Part shown: piece by piece, positions 44,953 through 53,792 of the stretch
Layout of the letters: each line of letters starts with the position of its first letter
Numbering within the stretch: the first letter of the stretch is position 1
Assembly: GCA_017513865.1 (NCBI GenBank)
Contig: JAFWMN010000011.1
Location: forward strand, 78,752 to 142,751
Length of the DNA stretch: 64,000 nucleotides
Origin: Bacilli bacterium
GTDB lineage: Bacteria; Bacillota_I; Bacilli_A; RF39; UBA660
Reading direction: 5' to 3'
Notes under the pieces: model-generated
Seen by the model: only the letters and a program-made list of their open reading frames with translations
Told to the model about the DNA's origin: nothing
Database searches by the model: none
Made by a program: the position numbers and the translations under genes

Positions 44953-45426
44953 TCACCCTTTCTTCTCATCAAATTTATAAATTCTTTCACCTTTAGAGTA
45001 AATGGCGACCTTAATTTTGCCGACAATAGGTAAATCAATATAAATATAGCTTTTAACACCATAACTATAGTACTTTTTAGTACCATCATTTTCAACAGAA
45101 TCATTTTCAATATAATAAACACAATATAAATAATTAGATGGTGCCCCAGTCTCATCAGTCGCTGATAATAATTCACCTTTTTTAGTGTCTTCAGTACAAG
45201 TCGCTTTTTCATCATTTGGCGTATACCCAATACTAGATAAATACTTTTCTATTTCTTCTTTAGATAACTTATTATAGCCACTAAATTTATTAATAGAAGA
45301 TAAAATACGTGTATTTACTTTAAAACCCTTGTAATAACTCATAGTCGCCGAAAGAAGACCAAAGACAATCATTATAAAGACAAATACTACACTGTATAAA
45401 AATACACTACCTATACTTTCACGCAA
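44953..45426 (-). CDS. TadE-like pseudopilin (paralogue A)
   Basis: The 157-residue protein has a TTG start after GGGGTGAT. N-terminus MRESIGSVF and a helix at about 8-30, then an extracellular domain with LSSIGYTPNDEKATC and YLYCVYYIE, the same Cys pair as paralogue B (GEIGYRRDGARKSC, YHYCVYEF), and a C-terminal YIDLPIVGKIKV strand. The two genes are adjacent, so local duplication is likely. Confidence 0.72.
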   Translation of the reverse strand: MRESIGSVFLYSVVFVFIMIVFGLLSATMSYYKGFKVNTRILSSINKFSGYNKLSKEEIEKYLSSIGYTPNDEKATCTEDTKKGELLSATDETGAPSNYLYCVYYIENDSVENDGTKKYYSYGVKSYIYIDLPIVGKIKVAIYSKGERIYKFDEKKG

Positions 45427-45452
45427 ATTTAATCACCCCATTTTACTAAGAA

Positions 45453-45475
45453 AAGCTTGCTTATTTAGCAAGCAT
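45453..45475 (-). terminator. Hairpin directly after the pilin gene
   Basis: GCTTGCT-tattt-AGCAAGC followed on the minus strand by TTTTCTT. Placed three bases past the pilin stop, it should make most transcripts stop or stabilise the pilin mRNA 3' end. Confidence 0.7.
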
Positions 45476-45478
45476 CTT

Positions 45479-45709
45479 TTATTTTCCAGTACATCTTGAA
45501 TCTTTTGATATATCAGCAATAGAACGTCCACTATAAGTTCCACCATCACATGTAGATCCTTTTACGTATCCACCACCATCAGTACAGCATGCACGTCCAG
45601 CTGTTCCTTTCATAAGATTATTAACTAGTGGTGTAACTACTGCTACAACAACTCCAATCAAAATAATAGCAACAACTGTTAAGTTAGCTTCACCAGCTGC
45701 TTCTTTCAT
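45479..45709 (-). CDS. Flp/Tad-type pilin-like major subunit
   Basis: The 76-residue protein is MKEAAGEANLT, one long hydrophobic helix (VVAIILIGVVVAVVTPLVNNLM), then a short Gly/Cys-rich ectodomain with ACC, TC and RC cysteines (residues 39-40, 53, 73). Size, single helix and context (between tadC and the pseudopilins) fit a type IVc pilin, but no leader peptide precedes the helix and Glu sits at position 3. It has its own promoter, a very strong AGGAGGAAGGTGA site and its own terminator, so it should be the most abundant product. Confidence 0.8.
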   Translation of the reverse strand: MKEAAGEANLTVVAIILIGVVVAVVTPLVNNLMKGTAGRACCTDGGGYVKGSTCDGGTYSGRSIADISKDSRCTGK

Positions 45710-45735
45710 AATTTTTCACCTTCCTCCTATTTTTA

Positions 45736-45763
45736 ATTATATCATATTTTTATATTTTGTAAA
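45736..45763 (-). promoter_or_regulatory. Promoter of the pilin gene
   Basis: On the minus strand TTTACA (45758-45763), 16-base spacer, TATAAT (45736-45741), then AGGAGG before the pilin ATG. Confidence 0.65.
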
Positions 45764-45766
45764 TAT

Positions 45767-46561
45767 TTAAAAGTTCATCATCATCATCATTGACAGAAGT
45801 AAGAATAAAAGGATTCCTCCACCAGTTCCAAAAAGCATGAACATGGTCTTATTTTCCATTTTATCCAAACGTTCTTTATACTTTTGTTCACGAGCTTTAT
45901 TCTGTAAAGTTGAAATAGTTCGGGAAAACATCATTAATTGTTCTTGTTTGTTTTCTTGACTACCTAAACCTAAACGATATAAAAGTCTCATCATTCTCAT
46001 TGAATCCCTAACCGGGTATTCATTAGCAAAATCCATATAAGGTTGCACACTAGAATCACCCGCATCAATTTTAGCAATTAATTTTTCTAAGCCTGGTTTA
46101 AATATTTCGGGTGCTGTATTAATACTTCTAGCAAGTGCCACAGGAACTGTATAGTGTTGAATTAAAATTTCAAGTCCCTTTAAATAATATGGCAGCATTA
46201 AATTAATTTTATGTAAATTAGCTTTATAAAAATTCTTAAGCTTAATATATGGAAGTTTAAACATTCCAAAACCAAGTAACACTGAAAGAATTATATAAGC
46301 AAAAGATAGTTTATTTAAGAAAATAAAGAAGAAAAATACTATAACTATTAAACCATCTCTAACTCTTCGGTTAAAAAGTTTTTCGATATCAATATCACCG
46401 GTATATTTAACTTTAACTAAAAACTCATAATCATCTTCCATTAACCCTTTAAAATAAGGAGCGTTTTCTTGAATAAATTTACGGGAATTGAAATGTTGAT
46501 TATATTCAAGTAAGAATATTAAAACAATACCAATAAATATAAAAACAAATCCTGTATCCAT
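45767..46561 (-). CDS. tadC: Tad pilus inner-membrane platform protein TadC-like
   Basis: The 264-residue GspF/TadC-type protein has helices at about 3-18, 70-100 and 238-262. The cytoplasmic GspF-like domain lies between (LPYYLKGLEILIQHYTVPVALARSI ... PYMDFANEYPVRDSMRMMRLLYRLGLG). With TadB it forms the assembly platform on which the TadA ATPase acts. It overlaps tadB by one base. Confidence 0.82.
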   Translation of the reverse strand: MDTGFVFIFIGIVLIFLLEYNQHFNSRKFIQENAPYFKGLMEDDYEFLVKVKYTGDIDIEKLFNRRVRDGLIVIVFFFFIFLNKLSFAYIILSVLLGFGMFKLPYIKLKNFYKANLHKINLMLPYYLKGLEILIQHYTVPVALARSINTAPEIFKPGLEKLIAKIDAGDSSVQPYMDFANEYPVRDSMRMMRLLYRLGLGSQENKQEQLMMFSRTISTLQNKAREQKYKERLDKMENKTMFMLFGTGGGILLFLLLSMMMMMNF

Positions 46562-47466
46562 TATTCCGCCCCCACATCTTCATTATAATATTTTTCACCA
46601 GAAAGTAAGAAATAAGTATTAAGCCAAATAATTCCATGTAAAAGTAATCTTACCCACCAGTCATTAAGCATTTTATTATATGTTTCAATTCCTAGCATAA
46701 ATTGTACAAGCATAACCATTAAGTACAAAATTATACCAAATTGTAAAAACTTTTTATGGAAGCCGGCTCTATCAATACGATCTCTATAAACACTTTCAAC
46801 AAGCATATCAATATCTTGACTCATGTTTTCTAAAGACTCTCCTGCATCTCTAGAACCTTCATTAGTTATTTGTAAGAATAATTGATGCATATTTCTTACA
46901 ATGTAAAAATCATATTTAGCATTCATATATTCTAAAGACTGATCAATCGTACCATTTTCATAAGCCATATCAATCATTGTCTTTACATCTGATTTTACAG
47001 GGTCTTCAAGGACATTTGATTCATAAACACCCTCTAAAGCCTTAACAAATGATTGAGTAGTTGCAAATTCCATAATCGTATTAGTTGTATAAACTTGAAT
47101 TTGTTCAAAAATAAATTCACTATAAAGTCTTTTACAACGCAAATATGTTAAATAAGGAATAACCAATATAGCTAAAAAGGCATATATAATAGAAACAATT
47201 ATATTATAAAAATATAAATAAGTAACTATCGCTGCACCTATAGCAAAAGTAACAATTTGAATTGCATATTGCCTTGGTGTATACTCTTGCCCAAGTTCCT
47301 TTACTTTTTCCCTAATTACTCTAAATGAATAAGGAGCAAATCTTTCATACGCAAAATTAATTTTAGCATTAATGAATTTATAAACACTATTACTATTACT
47401 ATTGTTTCTATATAAAACAACAAATATAGCAATTGCCAAAACAACAAGAAATATTAATAATGACAT
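46561..47466 (-). CDS. tadB: Tad pilus inner-membrane platform protein TadB-like
   Basis: The 301-residue GspF-domain protein has an N-terminal helix (3-20), a helix pair (about 70-108), the cytoplasmic domain (ALEGVYESNVLEDPVKSDVKTMIDMAYENGTIDQSLEYM) and C-terminal helices (about 245-292). It directly follows the TadA ATPase gene, the standard tadA-tadB-tadC order. GGAGG precedes the ATG. Confidence 0.83.
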   Translation of the reverse strand: MSLLIFLVVLAIAIFVVLYRNNSNSNSVYKFINAKINFAYERFAPYSFRVIREKVKELGQEYTPRQYAIQIVTFAIGAAIVTYLYFYNIIVSIIYAFLAILVIPYLTYLRCKRLYSEFIFEQIQVYTTNTIMEFATTQSFVKALEGVYESNVLEDPVKSDVKTMIDMAYENGTIDQSLEYMNAKYDFYIVRNMHQLFLQITNEGSRDAGESLENMSQDIDMLVESVYRDRIDRAGFHKKFLQFGIILYLMVMLVQFMLGIETYNKMLNDWWVRLLLHGIIWLNTYFLLSGEKYYNEDVGAE

Positions 47467-47479
47467 TTTTTAGCCTCCT

Positions 47480-49051
47480 TTATCCAAATAATTTTTCTAT
47501 TTTGTTCGGTACAGCATTTTGAGCATTAATACTGCCAGGGGTTGTAACATTAGCTACTGGTTGAACCGGAGTTGGTGAAACTGTAGGCTGCTGAACTTGT
47601 CCAACCGGTGTAGTTACATTATTTAAAGTACTAGGACTATTAGGTATTACTGTAGGATTTACTGGCCTAACCGGTTCCAAAGTTTCTACAGATGGTTTAA
47701 CTTCTGGAACTGGATTAACCGGTGTAGTAGGTGCTGGACTAACAGAAACAGGTTCTGCCAATTTCACTTCATTACTTGTAGAAAATACCGGTTCATTAAT
47801 AAGTTCATCATCCGTTGACTCAGCAACTTCCGGACTTTTTTCAACCGTTTTTTGAATTTCTTCGCCCACCTGATCGTTTGTTTTAATCGTCGCCCCATTA
47901 CTATTAAAAGTAACAGTCTGATTATCAAATATATCATCTTCGCTAAGAGCACTCTGAACTACCGAAGGAGCCTCATTATCTTGAACCTCATCTCCTACCA
48001 TGTTTTGAAGTTCTTTTGGTAAAAACACACCTTGAACTTCCAAATAATCAATTAAATATGGACTAGGATTGTTTCTAATAACCTTTCCATCTGCTCCTTT
48101 ACGATAAATAATATTATGTTTAGCTTCGTTAGTATCATTAGTTACATAAAACTCTGTAACTTCAGCAATTTCTCTTTTAAAATTATGCGTTGCTTTATCA
48201 GTATAACCTCTAACATAAATACCTATTTGAATATATCTACAAATAGAACTCATAAATTGATCTAAATCTTGATTAGTTTCAAGCAAACTATACATACGGT
48301 TCGGAATAGAAGAAGCCTTATCCGCATGTATTGTTGATAAAATATAGTGACCAGAAGAAATAGAGTTACGAACCGCTAAAACAGCTTCCGCACTACGAAC
48401 CTCTGAAAGAAGTATCCATTTAGGGTTCTGTCTCATACATGCTTCAAGAATATCAGTATAAGAAGCAATATTATTCGTTTTCATTGAAACAATATCCCTA
48501 TGAGGGAAAATTCTATCTAAATGAAGTTCTAATGTATCTTCTATTGTTATAACTTTCTCATTTTCAGCAATTTTAGATGCTAAATACTTAACAAGCTCAG
48601 TTTTACCAGAACCAGTTTCTCCACTGACAATCATATTACAATGTCCTAAAACACATTGTTCTAAAAAATCTAATATATCTAATTCAACATATTTATCAGC
48701 CAGAATTTTTTCTTTTTGAAGTCTAATCTTCGCTGGTGTTTTACGTACAACACAAGCAATTCCATTTCGTGAAACAGAATCGTGAATAAACGCCAAACGA
48801 AGTTCAGCACTTTCAGCATCCAAAAATGGATGAGCCATATTAAATGTTTTTCCCATAACATTTGAACACTGAAAGGCTAATTTCTCCATAAAAGCATTAT
48901 TAATTGCTGGATTATCTACTCTGAATATTCCTTTTGACAATGTTTTTAAATGTATTTGGCCATCATTGTCATAGGAAATATCAGTAATATCATCGTCATC
49001 TAGATAAGGTTTAAGTGCTCCAAAATCTATTTGATCGAAATTAGTATCCAT
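47480..49051 (-). CDS. tadA: TadA/CpaF secretion ATPase with long Pro-rich tail
   Basis: The 523-residue protein has Walker A GETGSGKT (144-151), VITIEDTLELHLD, the Asp/His boxes (LLSEVRSAEAV, YILSTIHADKASS), all CpaF/TadA. This superfamily also contains VirB11. The core ends near residue 345; about 175 more residues are Pro/Val/Thr/Ser-rich and probably disordered, unusual for TadA. It overlaps the CpaB-like gene by one base. It energises pilus assembly and might double as the VirB11-like ATPase of the neighbouring T4SS genes. Confidence 0.9.
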   Translation of the reverse strand: MDTNFDQIDFGALKPYLDDDDITDISYDNDGQIHLKTLSKGIFRVDNPAINNAFMEKLAFQCSNVMGKTFNMAHPFLDAESAELRLAFIHDSVSRNGIACVVRKTPAKIRLQKEKILADKYVELDILDFLEQCVLGHCNMIVSGETGSGKTELVKYLASKIAENEKVITIEDTLELHLDRIFPHRDIVSMKTNNIASYTDILEACMRQNPKWILLSEVRSAEAVLAVRNSISSGHYILSTIHADKASSIPNRMYSLLETNQDLDQFMSSICRYIQIGIYVRGYTDKATHNFKREIAEVTEFYVTNDTNEAKHNIIYRKGADGKVIRNNPSPYLIDYLEVQGVFLPKELQNMVGDEVQDNEAPSVVQSALSEDDIFDNQTVTFNSNGATIKTNDQVGEEIQKTVEKSPEVAESTDDELINEPVFSTSNEVKLAEPVSVSPAPTTPVNPVPEVKPSVETLEPVRPVNPTVIPNSPSTLNNVTTPVGQVQQPTVSPTPVQPVANVTTPGSINAQNAVPNKIEKLFG

Positions 49052-50124
49052 TATCCTACATTCCCCGTTGTTGAATCAGTATCTTCATTCTGTGGAATAC
49101 TTGTCGTTAAAGTATGTGGAGTACCATCTTTTTCTGTAACTGTCGCTATTAAAGTACCAATATCTGTATATTTAAGAACAACTGAAGTTTTTTTAGTAGT
49201 AGCAGTTTTACCACCATCTTTTGCATAAGTACAAGTATATTTACTTCCGCATCCATTTGGAAAATTAATAGTTACTGAATTAGGTGAGCCACCACTTTCG
49301 GTAATTGTTGGTACAAGTTTATCCACAGCTACTGTTTTTTCAGATTCTGTAGCCTTAACACTTATAGAATGAGCTTCAATATAATCTTTAAGTTCTTCTG
49401 TTGATACTCTAGTAGCACCAGTAGAATCTACCGTTCCACTATGTGGTACTGGATAAAGTTCCACACCTATAGTATCTAAATAAGAAGCTGCTTTAAGTAA
49501 ATTGTTTAAATCTGCTGGTAACCCAAAAATCATCATCGCTGGAGTTCTAGATTCTTCTGTATTTTCAAATACAGCTCTACCAGAAGAATCCTTAACCGCA
49601 AGAACCTCAATATTTTCAAGTAATTTTCCAATAACAACTTTTTCATCAGAACCATTACCAACCTTCATATAAATATCGATAATTGTTCCTGGAAAAATTG
49701 AGTTACCATATGTAGATTCCATATTTACTGGGAAATTATATACAACTTCGCCAGTTTTTACCTTTGTAAATGCAGCGTCAGGAAGTTCTTTCTTTTCTAT
49801 AACCATTTCTTTATAGAACATACTTCCCTTTGGAATAACTGAATTGACATTAGAATATTTACCTATTACCGCATTCTTAGAAGTATAGACATTATCTGAA
49901 ATTGAAATATTAGGCATATCTATTGTTTGTACCATATCACTAGTTATTTCCGTTCTTGGTTGGATAGTTTCAGTTGCCACAACTACTGAAACTGGATTAA
50001 CAGCTTGTTTTATTTGTGAACTGTAGCCAATATAAAGTAAAACCAATATAACGATTACGCCCACAATAGTTACAGTATTTTTGTTTTTGAAAAATCTCTT
50101 AACAGATTCCAATAAATTATTCAT
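49051..50124 (-). CDS. CpaB/RcpC-like SAF-domain pilus assembly protein
   Basis: The 357-residue protein has a cytoplasmic N-terminus and one helix (about 19-33). A SAF domain follows (VVVATETIQPRTEITSDMV ... VIPKGSMFYKEMVI, residues 47-110), then a CpaB/RcpC second domain (GEVVYNFPVNMESTYGNSIFPGTIIDIYM). The last 90 residues are an Ig-like/beta extension with CGSKYTC. CpaB proteins belong to Tad pili and may contact the wall. It precedes tadA with a one-base overlap. Confidence 0.85.
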   Translation of the reverse strand: MNNLLESVKRFFKNKNTVTIVGVIVILVLLYIGYSSQIKQAVNPVSVVVATETIQPRTEITSDMVQTIDMPNISISDNVYTSKNAVIGKYSNVNSVIPKGSMFYKEMVIEKKELPDAAFTKVKTGEVVYNFPVNMESTYGNSIFPGTIIDIYMKVGNGSDEKVVIGKLLENIEVLAVKDSSGRAVFENTEESRTPAMMIFGLPADLNNLLKAASYLDTIGVELYPVPHSGTVDSTGATRVSTEELKDYIEAHSISVKATESEKTVAVDKLVPTITESGGSPNSVTINFPNGCGSKYTCTYAKDGGKTATTKKTSVVLKYTDIGTLIATVTEKDGTPHTLTTSIPQNEDTDSTTGNVG

Positions 50125-50149
50125 TTTCTTTCCCTCTTTTCTACTCTTA

Positions 50150-50551
50150 TTAATATGGCGTTTCTAAAATTGCATCTATTTTATTTGTCAAATCAAAGCT
50201 AACCTCAGCATCTCCAGCAGCCCCAACAACACCGCTTTTAACAGCTAAGCTAACTTTAGGAGGTGATTCATTGATGCTATAAAATATAATCTTATAATCT
50301 CTAGATTTGCTAGCACTTTCGGCATATCTTCTAATAAAATTTTCTACGAATTTTTCACGATTAATTTTAATTCTTCCATCATCTCTATAACTAGCATAAT
50401 CAATAGCATCTCTCATGGCAGCTTCGGTAACTTCTTCCAAAAGCTGTGAATTATGTTGATCAGTATTTGTTATATTCTGGAAAAGTACAATAAATGTTAT
50501 TCCGAGAACTCCAAGGAAAACAACAAATATTCCCCAAAACGATTCTTTCAT
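50150..50551 (-). CDS. Pseudopilin-like protein (TadE-like)
   Basis: The 133-residue protein begins MKESFWGIFVVFLGVLGITFIVLF (helix at about 6-26), then an extracellular, charged domain with EEVTEAAMRDAIDYAS, the kind of helix seen after the membrane segment of TadE/DUF5411-like proteins. It has the same MK-E-(A/S) opening as the pilin and the two paralogues at 44.5-45.4 kb. Probably a minor pilin or initiation-complex member. Confidence 0.7.
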   Translation of the reverse strand: MKESFWGIFVVFLGVLGITFIVLFQNITNTDQHNSQLLEEVTEAAMRDAIDYASYRDDGRIKINREKFVENFIRRYAESASKSRDYKIIFYSINESPPKVSLAVKSGVVGAAGDAEVSFDLTNKIDAILETPY

Positions 50552-50562
50552 TTAATCACCAC

Positions 50563-53130
50563 CTACTTTGCACAAGTATCGAAGGTAGCTAGACTATGAT
50601 TAGTACCACACTTTCCTTCAATTCTTACCACATTGAAAAATCCACTATTGTCGTCTTTCATTACACAATTTTCTCCATACTGACTACACTTCAAAGTAAA
50701 ATCATCGTAAGTGTGCTGAGTATTATAGTTTCTTACAGCATCAATATCCTCTGCACTTAAATCAACGATATACATTGCATTGCTTTCATCAGTCGTATTA
50801 GAGTTTTTAATATATTTAGTCACTAATCTATTTGTTGTATCATCACCGCTACTACAGTCTTTTCCGTCACACCAGTTATCGCCAGTAGCTCTATCTCCAC
50901 CACTTTTTGAAGTAAATGGATGTTCAATATCGATAGTACGGTAAACCGGCGCAGTATAGAACGGAGGTTTTCCTGAGCAAATCACCTCATCACCATCCCA
51001 TTCACCACATGTATTATCAGGACAGCAAGCAGATTCCCCTTTTTCATTTACACCTTTGCCTTCACACTTAAGTTTGCATTTATCATCTGATGGACATCTT
51101 CCTTTTTCACAGCATGTTTTATTCACATCGTCCCACTCGTAGTTTTCATAAGGTGCCTTGCCGACATTATTCTTATTACATACCGTTGGTGGACATTCAC
51201 TTTTTTTACAGCATTTTTGTGTTATAGGATCCCAATCATAATCTGGGAAAAGATCTGTTCCAGCCGTATCTCTGTCACATACTGGTGGTTTTCCAGTTTC
51301 ATACCCCATAATTAAACACTTATAAGAGCCATTATCAGGACCACATTTATTCTTATTTGTATTATCTATCTTACTCCTACATGTTGCTGCCTTATCACTA
51401 GTTCGAGCATTAACACACGCATTATATCCATCTATATCATTAGTTCCACTTTCAGATTTATATAGTTTCCAGCAAGCTGTACTATCAGCACGATCACCAG
51501 AATCTAAAGCCTTTCTGTTTTTAATTTTACTATATATATTTTCTATTTTTGGAATTCCATCTACTAAATAATTAGGATTATCATAAGCTACTTTTATTTT
51601 AGAAAAACTATCACAACTAGAACTAGGAAGAGTATATGAGAACCTTACCTCCCCCACTCTAACTTCATCATTAGTGTCAGGATAAGTGTTAGAAGAAGCA
51701 ATCGGAAAATTACTAACTTTTAAATCTTCCACAGCTACGTCATCACTAGGCTTTGTTTCAAGAGAAAGATTATCTTCTTTCCTTACGTATCTATATAAAT
51801 TTTCAGGTAAAGTATAATAATGTGTTACTACTTGTGTTAATTTACCATCTCTAATTTGCTTTGAATAAGCATTATTATTTCTTGTATCCGCATTCAAATC
51901 AACCACTAAAGTTTTATCTGCCTCACAGCCTTTATTATATGTATAAGTATTGTCAGAATAATAAACTCTAATTGTTCCTGCACTACAATCCTTAGTATAA
52001 TCTGCCTTACTTCTATTTTCAAAATTTGTTAAATTTGCATCAGAACCAACACATTCTCTAATCTTTGTAACTTTAACAGGATTAAAATCACGAATATCAT
52101 TAGGAATTATTTCTAAATCGCTTGGTTTACCATTTAAAGTAAAATATCTGGCTAATTGGACAGATATTTCACTGGTTTTATTTGGAAGATAAACATGATA
52201 TTCTTCTCTACAATAAATGCCATTTCCTCTGTAAAAATAGTTTTTAACATTATCATTAAAATTCTGATTAGTACTATGTTTGATAGCTTCCCAGTTAGGT
52301 GTATCTTGTATAACATATGCTTTTTTATTAGGAAGAGTTGACTCACAATTTTCACACGCTATATCTAATGAATAATCATATTTAACGATTGGATCAACAT
52401 CAACTTCGATTAAAGGCTGTTTATTATAATCATCAACAACTCCATTAGTAACACGATACCAAACAACTCCAATTCCTTTATAGTTGTTTTTATTCGTTTC
52501 ATAAAACTGGTCAGCCTTTGCTTTATGCGATTTATATTCTTCTCCCCAATCTTTTTTTCCTTTGTAGGTATCATAAAAACTAAAATAATGCGCTGCTTGC
52601 CATTTATATGGATCCCTCAAAATTTCCCAAAGCGTAATTTGAGAAAATAAACGTTTCTTTTCGTAAGCTTTTTTACCTGTAATATTAGAACGATTCATAA
52701 AATATTCATTATATATTGCAATTTTTGTCAAATATTCTTGAGCTTTATCTCCTAAAGGTGCTGATCTTCCATAACCATTACCATAAGTCCAGTTCCAAGC
52801 TCTATACTGTTTTAAAAATGTAAGAGCATCTACAGAAGTGAATCCGCCACCTCCATAATGTGAACCATTATCCATACAATATGTATCAATGACCTTACCT
52901 TTATCTTTTCCATTAGTTACTTTAACTTTATAAACTAAAGCCGTTCTGGCGCCAATATCTCCAGCACCATTGCGCCCAGTATCATATCGATGAAAATAAA
53001 AGTCATTTTTGTTAATTGTTGTACCTTTTTGACCCGTTTTACTCAAGGCAAAACAAGTCCCTATTCCGACAACCATTGTTAATGAAAATATGAAAATAAA
53101 CAAACAATATTTAACTATTTTTCTTTTCAT
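50563..53130 (-). CDS. Secreted Cys-rich adhesin with thioester-type domain
   Basis: The 855-residue protein has a signal peptide (about 1-29). Residues 40-200 resemble a thioester domain: TYCMDN with Cys85 and SQITLWE with Gln164, the residues expected to form an internal Cys-Gln thioester in Gram-positive adhesins. Beta-rich regions follow, then a Cys-dense stretch (586-719) with repeated C-x-K-x-x-x-G...YxWD...CC-x-K-x-x-CP modules. There is no LPXTG motif or C-terminal helix, so retention on the cell must depend on a partner. It overlaps the neighbour upstream by 20 bases. Probably a pilus-associated, covalently binding tip protein. Confidence 0.75.
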   Translation of the reverse strand: MKRKIVKYCLFIFIFSLTMVVGIGTCFALSKTGQKGTTINKNDFYFHRYDTGRNGAGDIGARTALVYKVKVTNGKDKGKVIDTYCMDNGSHYGGGGFTSVDALTFLKQYRAWNWTYGNGYGRSAPLGDKAQEYLTKIAIYNEYFMNRSNITGKKAYEKKRLFSQITLWEILRDPYKWQAAHYFSFYDTYKGKKDWGEEYKSHKAKADQFYETNKNNYKGIGVVWYRVTNGVVDDYNKQPLIEVDVDPIVKYDYSLDIACENCESTLPNKKAYVIQDTPNWEAIKHSTNQNFNDNVKNYFYRGNGIYCREEYHVYLPNKTSEISVQLARYFTLNGKPSDLEIIPNDIRDFNPVKVTKIRECVGSDANLTNFENRSKADYTKDCSAGTIRVYYSDNTYTYNKGCEADKTLVVDLNADTRNNNAYSKQIRDGKLTQVVTHYYTLPENLYRYVRKEDNLSLETKPSDDVAVEDLKVSNFPIASSNTYPDTNDEVRVGEVRFSYTLPSSSCDSFSKIKVAYDNPNYLVDGIPKIENIYSKIKNRKALDSGDRADSTACWKLYKSESGTNDIDGYNACVNARTSDKAATCRSKIDNTNKNKCGPDNGSYKCLIMGYETGKPPVCDRDTAGTDLFPDYDWDPITQKCCKKSECPPTVCNKNNVGKAPYENYEWDDVNKTCCEKGRCPSDDKCKLKCEGKGVNEKGESACCPDNTCGEWDGDEVICSGKPPFYTAPVYRTIDIEHPFTSKSGGDRATGDNWCDGKDCSSGDDTTNRLVTKYIKNSNTTDESNAMYIVDLSAEDIDAVRNYNTQHTYDDFTLKCSQYGENCVMKDDNSGFFNVVRIEGKCGTNHSLATFDTCAK

Positions 53131-53755
53131 TTTTATTCCTCCTAGTCACAAAAATTACTAAAATTACTAAGCCTAACAAAATAGCTGCAATTACAATTTT
53201 ATTAGTAAACACTTTATTTAAAAATTTAATTATTTTTGATTCATTACTAACATTTTTATTCTTTTTTTTATTTAAAGCTGCATTGTAAGCATCTATAGCT
53301 CTATAGAAAGCGTTATCACTATCAATAATGTTTCCCCACAGTTGACAAAAAGGAGCATCTTTATATTCCTTACACTCATCATACAAAGAATACATGTTAA
53401 ATCTTGGCAAAGCTATGTGTTTATTCAAAATTTTTTCATCTTTACAATTAATATCATTTGAATAAATTGTGTAAGTGACGCTAGTTTCATAAGCATATTG
53501 ACCACTAGTTCTTGCCCCACCAAACACATTACCAAATTCATCTACCGCATATATATCATTAGTTAAGTTACTAATGTCTACTGTAAATACCGGATATCTA
53601 TCCTTTATTACATAGCTATAGCTAAGCTGAACATTACCGGCTAGTCTACCAAGTTCAGCTTTTCTTTCATAACTGCATTCAGCCTTTGAAACTAAAGGGA
53701 ATACTAATAAACAAAAAACAAATAACATGAAATACTTAACATATCTATTTTTCAT
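53111..53755 (-). CDS. Surface protein with C-terminal membrane anchor
   Basis: The 214-residue protein has a signal peptide (ending about SKA, residue 25), an extracellular beta-type domain with six cysteines (about 27-150), and a C-terminal helix (about 187-204) followed by the positive tail RRNKNEKKNS. The anchor looks like a sortase-substrate tail without an LPXTG motif. Co-transcribed with the 855-residue adhesin (20-base overlap), it is a candidate membrane base for it. Confidence 0.75.
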   Translation of the reverse strand: MKNRYVKYFMLFVFCLLVFPLVSKAECSYERKAELGRLAGNVQLSYSYVIKDRYPVFTVDISNLTNDIYAVDEFGNVFGGARTSGQYAYETSVTYTIYSNDINCKDEKILNKHIALPRFNMYSLYDECKEYKDAPFCQLWGNIIDSDNAFYRAIDAYNAALNKKKNKNVSNESKIIKFLNKVFTNKIVIAAILLGLVILVIFVTRRNKNEKKNS

Positions 53756-53792
53756 TACCGTATCCTCCTTATCATTATACCATATTTATTAA

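Noticed and set aside
44913..45230. Minus-strand frame of 105 codons overlapping the pseudopilin genes
   Set aside because: It lies in another frame across the junction of two better-supported genes that share motifs with each other.
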